Below, in pieces: positions 59,109 to 64,000 of a DNA stretch of 64,000 nt (position 1 is the stretch's first letter; each line of letters starts with the position of its first letter). A model generated the notes under the pieces. It was not told the origin of the DNA. It made no database searches and saw nothing but the letters and a program-made list of their open reading frames with translations. Location of the stretch: the NCBI RefSeq assembly GCF_017301735.1, contig NZ_CP071090.1, forward strand, positions 4,454,001 through 4,518,000. Direction: 5' to 3'. The DNA comes from Pyxidicoccus parkwaysis. GTDB taxonomy: Bacteria; Myxococcota; Myxococcia; Myxococcales; Myxococcaceae. The position numbers were made by a program, and so were the translations under genes.

Positions 59109-59489
59109 TCAGGCCTTCTTGGCGGCAGGGGCGGGAGTCGCCTCCTCCTGCACATCCACGCGGGCGGCCTTGCCCTTGAGGTTGCGGAGGTAGAACAGGC
59201 GGCTGCGGTTCACGTCGCCGCGCGAGAGAACTTCAATCTTCTCGTAGCGGGGGCTGTGCAGCGGGAAGATGCGCTCCACGCCGACGCCGAAGGACGTCTT
59301 GCGCACCGCGAAGGTGGCGCGGTGGGCGCGGCCGCTCAGGCGGATGACGACGCCCTCGAACGCCTGGACGCGCTCCTTGTCGCCCTCCTTGACCTTCCAG
59401 TGGACGCGCACGGAGTCACCAGGACGGAAGGCGGTGACGTCCTGGCGCAGGAACTTGGCCTCGACGTGCTGAATGGCGGCGTTACGCAT
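59109..59489 (-). CDS. rplS: 50S ribosomal protein L19
   Basis: 126 residues with the L19 signature: [40 protein letters not shown] and [22 protein letters not shown]-terminal Ala/Pro-rich extension of about 15 residues is present. SD GGAG precedes the ATG. Last gene of the rpsP-khpA-rimM-trmD-rplS run. Confidence 0.98.
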   Translation of the reverse strand: MRNAAIQHVEAKFLRQDVTAFRPGDSVRVHWKVKEGDKERVQAFEGVVIRLSGRAHRATFAVRKTSFGVGVERIFPLHSPRYEKIEVLSRGDVNRSRLFYLRNLKGKAARVDVQEEATPAPAAKKA

Positions 59490-59608
59490 GACTGACTCCG
59501 GAAAATCGAAAACTGACGCGCGGGGCGCGTGAAAGAGCGGGCCGTACTAGCAGAGAGAGCGGGGTCGGACAAGCCCGCTGTGTGCCCACCCGCTCGGAAC
59601 GCACAGGG

Positions 59609-60352
59609 TTACAGCTCTTCCTCCCGGCGGGCCAGCAATTTCTGGTCGGCCGCCGAGAGCTGCAGCCGGGCAAACAGGTCCGGCCTCCGCTCGCGCGTGA
59701 GGACGAGCGACTTCCACCGGCGCCAGCGGGCAATGCGCGCATGGTCCCCGGACTGGAGGACGGCGGGCACCTCGACGCCCCGGAAGACGGGCGGGCGGGT
59801 GTACTGGGGGTGCTCCAGCATCCCCTCCTCGAAGCTCTCCGTGACGGACGAGTCGACATTGCCCAGCACCCCGGGGACGAGCCGCGCGACGGCATCCACC
59901 ACGGCCAGCGCCGCGATTTCGCCGCCCGTGAGCACGAAGTCGCCCAGGGACAACTCGCCGTCCAGGTGCGCCATCACCCGCTCGTCCACGCCCTCGTAGC
60001 GGCCGCACACGAGGATCAGCCCGGCCTCGTGGCGCACCAACTCGCGCGCCGTGGCCTGGGTGAAGGTGGGCCCGCGCGGGCTCATCAGGAGCGCCTTCGC
60101 CCCGGGCAGCCGAGCCTTGGCGGCTTCAATCGCGGCCACCAGCGGATCCGGCTTCATCACCATGCCGGCGCCGCCGCCGTAGGGCGCGTCGTCCGTCACG
60201 CGGTGCTTGCCCTCGGCGTACTCGCGCACGTCTGTGACGGTGGCGGACAGGAGCCCCTTCTCCTGGGCCTTCCCGAGGATGCTCGCCCCCAGGTAGCTGG
60301 ACACCATGCCCGGGAACAGCGTGAGGATTTCCACCGGGTACGGCGCGCTCAT
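59609..60352 (-). CDS. trmD: tRNA (guanine37-N1)-methyltransferase
   Basis: 247 residues. The SPOUT knot segments [20 protein letters not shown] and [18 protein letters not shown], and [19 protein letters not shown], are clear. Prevents +1 frameshifting by methylating G37. Its start overlaps the rimM stop by 4 bases (translational coupling). Confidence 0.98.
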   Translation of the reverse strand: MSAPYPVEILTLFPGMVSSYLGASILGKAQEKGLLSATVTDVREYAEGKHRVTDDAPYGGGAGMVMKPDPLVAAIEAAKARLPGAKALLMSPRGPTFTQATARELVRHEAGLILVCGRYEGVDERVMAHLDGELSLGDFVLTGGEIAALAVVDAVARLVPGVLGNVDSSVTESFEEGMLEHPQYTRPPVFRGVEVPAVLQSGDHARIARWRRWKSLVLTRERRPDLFARLQLSAADQKLLARREEEL

Positions 60353-60933
60353 TCCGCGTCCCCGGAGTCCTCTTTCGCCTCAGCCCCGGCCGCTGCCACC
60401 GGCGCCTTCTTCTCGGGCCGCCCCACTTCCACGTACTCGGGCGGGCGGATCACGATGCGCCGCGCGTCCATGTCCACGGTGGGGACGAACTCGTCCGCGA
60501 AGGGCACCACCAGCTCCGGGCGCTTCGGCGCGCGGATGACGAGGTTGGGCACCTCGCCGGTGGCCCAGATCTCCTCCACGTGGCCCAGCTCCGCGCCGGA
60601 CTCGTCCACGGCGGTGAGGCCCACCAGGTCGCCCTGGAAGAACTCGCCCTCGGCCGGGGGCTCCAAGTCCTCGCGGAAGACGAACACCTTGGCGCCCACG
60701 AGCGCCTCGGCCGCGTTGCGCGAGTCCACGCCCTCGAGGACGACGATGTTCTCCTTGGGGGTGGGACGTACCGCTTCCAGCCACAGCTCGCGCTCCTCGC
60801 CGGAGCGGGTGCGCACGAGGACGCGCTCGACGACATCGAGCGCCTCGGAGGCCGGGTCGAACGTGCGGATGGCCACCTCGCCGCGCAGCCCGTGCGCTCG
60901 CGCGACGTAGCCGAGCTCGAGGTGGGGCGTCAC
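60349..60933 (-). CDS. rimM: 16S rRNA processing protein RimM
   Basis: 194 residues, somewhat long. The N-terminal RimM domain ([20 protein letters not shown]) and PRC-barrel ([29 protein letters not shown]) are present; the extra 25 residues at the end are Ala/Lys/Glu-rich. Assists 30S head maturation. Overlaps khpA and trmD by 4 bases each. Confidence 0.95.
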   Translation of the reverse strand: MTPHLELGYVARAHGLRGEVAIRTFDPASEALDVVERVLVRTRSGEERELWLEAVRPTPKENIVVLEGVDSRNAAEALVGAKVFVFREDLEPPAEGEFFQGDLVGLTAVDESGAELGHVEEIWATGEVPNLVIRAPKRPELVVPFADEFVPTVDMDARRIVIRPPEYVEVGRPEKKAPVAAAGAEAKEDSGDAE

Positions 60934-61229
60934 CGCGAGGCGTCCGGAGTCACGGGCGGCACGGCCGCGGCGCCAGGAGCGCCAGCCGCGTTGCGCCGGT
61001 CATCGAGGATTTCCAGGCGGACCTTCTGCCCGGCCTTCTGGGCGGCGGCGTTGAGCAGCGTCCGGAGGGCATTCACGGTGCGCCCGTCACGGCCGATGAC
61101 CTTGCCGACGTCCTCGGGGGCGACCTTCAGCTCATAGAGCCGGGCGCCGTCCGCCTCGGAAACGCGCAGGCCGACCTGGTCCGGTTGGTCGACCAGGGCC
61201 CGCGCCAGATAGGTAAGAAGTTGCTCCAC
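60930..61229 (-). CDS. khpA: KH-domain RNA-binding protein (KhpA/YlqC type)
   Basis: 99 residues. The single KH domain has the GxxG loop in GKVIGRDGRTVNALRTLL. KhpA binds diverse RNAs, usually with KhpB. In the conserved position between rpsP and rimM. A Pro/Ala-rich tail of about 20 residues follows the domain. Confidence 0.93.
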   Translation of the reverse strand: MEQLLTYLARALVDQPDQVGLRVSEADGARLYELKVAPEDVGKVIGRDGRTVNALRTLLNAAAQKAGQKVRLEILDDRRNAAGAPGAAAVPPVTPDASR

Positions 61230-61250
61230 GTCCGCTCAGCGCAGCGTGGT

Positions 61251-61526
61251 TCAGACCGCGGGAGTCGCGGGCTTGGCCTTCGCGGCGACCTTGATGAGGT
61301 CCGCCACCGTCTCGGAAGGCGTCGCGCCCGTCTTCAGCCAGTAGTTCAGCCGCTCCTCGTTGAACTCCACCTTGGGGGGCTCGAGGTTCGGGTCGTACGC
61401 GCCCACGGCCTCGATGAACTTGCCATCGCGGGGGTTGCGGGAGTCGGTGGCGACCACGTGGTAGTACGGCTTCTTCTTGGCGCCCGCGCGGGCGAGACGG
61501 AGGACGACGGCCATGAGTTGCTCCAA
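61251..61526 (-). CDS. rpsP: 30S ribosomal protein S16
   Basis: 91 residues with VVLRLARAGAKKKPYYHVVA, DSRNPRDGKFIEAVGAYDPN and RLNYWLKTGATPSETVADL, all diagnostic. SD GGAG precedes the ATG. First gene of the khpA-rimM-trmD-rplS operon. Confidence 0.98.
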   Translation of the reverse strand: MEQLMAVVLRLARAGAKKKPYYHVVATDSRNPRDGKFIEAVGAYDPNLEPPKVEFNEERLNYWLKTGATPSETVADLIKVAAKAKPATPAV

Positions 61527-61599
61527 ATAACAGTTACATCTTGGAAAGGGGGGCGCTCTTACCGCCGCCCCCGCTGGATTGTCAAGGAAGCTCGGGACC

Positions 61600-62733
61600 T
61601 TATGTCGCGCCCTCGGCAGGAGCCGCCTCGCCCTGGTTGGCGAGCTGACCGCAAGCCCCGGCGATGTCCCGCCCCCGGTTCCTGCGAATGTAGGCAGCGA
61701 TGTGCCCGTCGGCGAGGATGGCGCGGAACTGCTCGGCCCGCTCCTCCCCGGTGGTGTGGAACCCCAGTCCCGGGTTCTCGTTGTAGGGAATCAGGTTCAC
61801 CTTCACGGGAATGCCCTTGAGCAGCTCGATGAGCCGGTGGGCGTCCTCGTCGGCGTCGTTGAAGCCCTTGATGAGCACGTACTCGAAGGTAATCCGCCGG
61901 CCCTGACGCAGGGGAAACTTGCGGCACGCGTCCAGCAGCGCCGCGATGTTCCACTTGCGGTTGACGGGCATCGTCTTGCTGCGCTGCTCGTCGGTGCTGG
62001 CGTTGAGGGAGATGGCCAGCTTGACGTCCGTCTCCTGGCCGAAGCGCTCAATCATGGGCACCAGCCCCACCGTGGAGACGGTGATGTGCCGGTGGCTGAA
62101 GTTGGGGCCGTCCTCGGACTGGAGGATGGAGAGCGCCGTCTTGAGGTTCTCGAAGTTGTGCAGGGGCTCGCCCATGCCCATGAACACCAGGTTGCTGAGC
62201 GGGCGCAGCGTCTCCAGGCCCTCGTTCTTCCGGACCTCGCGGTTGACCGCGTGCACCTGGGCCACGATTTCGCCCGGGGTGAGGTTGCGCTTGAGCCCCA
62301 TGGTACCCGTCATGCAGAAGCCGCAGGCCATGGCGCAGCCCACCTGGGTGGACACGCACAGCGTCTTGCGGTCCTCGGCGGGCATGTAGACGGACTCGAT
62401 GTAGCGGCCGTCGCGCGTCTTCCACCGGTACTTGATGGTGCCGTCGGTGCTGCGCAGCTCGCAGTCCTTCACCAGCGGGATGATTTCCGCCTTCGTCCGG
62501 AGCTTCTCGCGCAGGGCCTTGGACAGGTCCGTCATCTCGTCGAACGAGGTGACGCCGCGCTGGTGAAGCCACTTGTAGATCTGCGGCGCGCGGAAGGAGC
62601 GCTCGCCCAGCGTCTCGGTGACGAAGCGGGTGAGCGCCTCCATGGACAGACTGGCCACGTCCACCAGCTTCGCGGGCGCGGGCGCCGGAAGCGGCTCAGT
62701 CACGGGCAGGGCGGTAGCGGAGGTCTCTGACAT
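61600..62733 (-). CDS. rlmN: Dual-specificity 23S/tRNA adenine-C2 methyltransferase
   Basis: 377 residues. Radical-SAM motif Cys-x3-Cys-x2-Cys in GCAMACGFCMTGTMGL; the RlmN core FVTETLGERSFRAPQIYKWL and GMGEPLHNFENLKTAL are present. Methylates A2503 of 23S rRNA and A37 of some tRNAs using two SAM. An Ala/Pro N-terminal extension of about 25 residues precedes the domain. Confidence 0.97.
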   Translation of the reverse strand: MSETSATALPVTEPLPAPAPAKLVDVASLSMEALTRFVTETLGERSFRAPQIYKWLHQRGVTSFDEMTDLSKALREKLRTKAEIIPLVKDCELRSTDGTIKYRWKTRDGRYIESVYMPAEDRKTLCVSTQVGCAMACGFCMTGTMGLKRNLTPGEIVAQVHAVNREVRKNEGLETLRPLSNLVFMGMGEPLHNFENLKTALSILQSEDGPNFSHRHITVSTVGLVPMIERFGQETDVKLAISLNASTDEQRSKTMPVNRKWNIAALLDACRKFPLRQGRRITFEYVLIKGFNDADEDAHRLIELLKGIPVKVNLIPYNENPGLGFHTTGEERAEQFRAILADGHIAAYIRRNRGRDIAGACGQLANQGEAAPAEGAT

Positions 62734-62907
62734 CGTCGTTGGCTGTAAACGGTGGGCCCGGAGGCGTCCCTTCCCACACCTCGGGAGGACAAGTCAAAGG
62801 AGCCTACGCTCCCCTACCCGCCTGCTGGACGCTTCGCAACCCGTCTTCAGGAAGAACACCGGCCCGGGCCCAGGCCTTCGCGGGCACTGGACACCGGGCC
62901 GGGAACA

Positions 62908-62931
62908 GCGGCCCCTCGTGAGGGGCCCGCT
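62908..62931 (-). terminator. Hairpin after ndk
   Basis: GGCCCCTC-GT-GAGGGGCC (62910-62927), extendable by GC pairs with one bulge, lies seven bases past the ndk stop. No U-run follows on the minus strand, so its efficiency is uncertain. Confidence 0.4.
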
Positions 62932-62933
62932 GG

Positions 62934-63371
62934 CTACTTCTGGTACGGGTAGGCCTGGATCTCCGTCTCCCGGAAGAAGTACGCGATTTCAATCTTCGCG
63001 TTCTCCAGGCTGTCGGAGCCGTGCACCGTGTTCTTGTCGATGCTGGTGGCGAAGTCCTTGCGGATGGTGCCGGCGGCGGCCTGGGCCGGGTTGGTGGCGC
63101 CCATGATGTCGCGGTTGCCGAGGACGGCGTTCTCGCCCTCCAGCACCATCAGGACGACGGGGCCGGAGATCATGAACTGCACCAGGTCCTTGAAGAAGGG
63201 CCGGGCCTTGTGGACGGCGTAGAAGCCCTCGGCCTCCTTCTGGGAGAGCTGCTGCAGCCGGATGGCGACCGGCTTCAGACCCTTCTCCTCGAAGCGGCTG
63301 ATGATCTTCCCGATGACGCCCTTCTCCAGACCGTCCGGCTTGATGATGGACAGCGTGCGCTCGATGGCCAT
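62934..63371 (-). CDS. ndk: Nucleoside diphosphate kinase
   Basis: 145 residues, the usual length. Opens [20 protein letters not shown]; the phosphohistidine segment is [19 protein letters not shown]. It balances NTP pools by ping-pong phosphotransfer. SD GGAG precedes the ATG. It follows sucD, as in M. xanthus-like genomes; the pair is probably co-transcribed. Confidence 0.98.
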   Translation of the reverse strand: MAIERTLSIIKPDGLEKGVIGKIISRFEEKGLKPVAIRLQQLSQKEAEGFYAVHKARPFFKDLVQFMISGPVVLMVLEGENAVLGNRDIMGATNPAQAAAGTIRKDFATSIDKNTVHGSDSLENAKIEIAYFFRETEIQAYPYQK

Positions 63372-63415
63372 GTGACTGGCTCCTTGTGCTCGTTGGGGTG
63401 TTTAGCGCTTCGGTT

Positions 63416-64000
<585 letters not shown>

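Noticed and set aside
62734..62907. Short open frames upstream of rlmN as small genes
   Set aside because: They lack SD sequences, have Pro/Gly-rich noise composition and overlap in several frames.

Overview
The window reads as chromosomal DNA of a myxobacterium close to Myxococcus, Corallococcus or Pyxidicoccus. The support is very high GC with strong GC3 bias, many lipoproteins and secreted metalloproteases, a MYXO-CTERM-type C-terminus, and an encapsulin gene preceded by a ferritin-like cargo gene ending in the myxococcal LTVGSLRR docking peptide. No CRISPR array, insertion sequence, integrase or prophage is visible.

Layout. Bases 3-3533 hold a STAND-type NTPase cut by the left edge. Bases 3690-23158 are accessory: a Cys-rich lipoprotein, proC, two membrane proteins, a DUF4397 lipoprotein, a beta-helix lipoprotein, an alpha/beta-hydrolase remnant, an M4 metalloprotease, a P450, a probable PD-(D/E)XK/bactofilin-like fusion, a LysR regulator, a CHRD protein, an expansin and several uncharacterised lipoproteins. 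Bases 23155-31881 (minus) form a three-gene unit: YqiJ-like OB-fold membrane protein, YqiK-type flotillin, and a 1835-residue AAA+ ATPase. Bases 32060-38368 hold topoisomerase IB, an O-methyltransferase, a 2OG-Fe(II) oxygenase, a DUF1330 protein, a Tat-exported amidase and a patatin. Bases 38501-44101 encode a giant M36 protease.

Bases 44342-48213 carry a small lipoprotein, an NmrA-like reductase, two identical initiator tRNAs and an RGG-rich five-S1-domain protein. Bases 48451-53130 hold murJ and the encB-encA pair followed by an NtrC-type regulator. Then come an M23 peptidase, a probable outer-membrane protein, yraN-rsmI and a degenerate YhaN-like protein. The right end is core translation machinery (rpsP-khpA-rimM-trmD-rplS, rlmN) with ndk and a 5'-truncated sucD.

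The best candidates for poorly described biology are the YqiJ/flotillin/giant-ATPase operon, including an 11-residue amphipathic-like repeat in the YqiJ-like protein, the nuclease/bactofilin-like fusion, the partial STAND NTPase, the Walker-A-less YhaN-like membrane protein, and several structured leaders. Family names come from motif recognition by eye; no database search was run.
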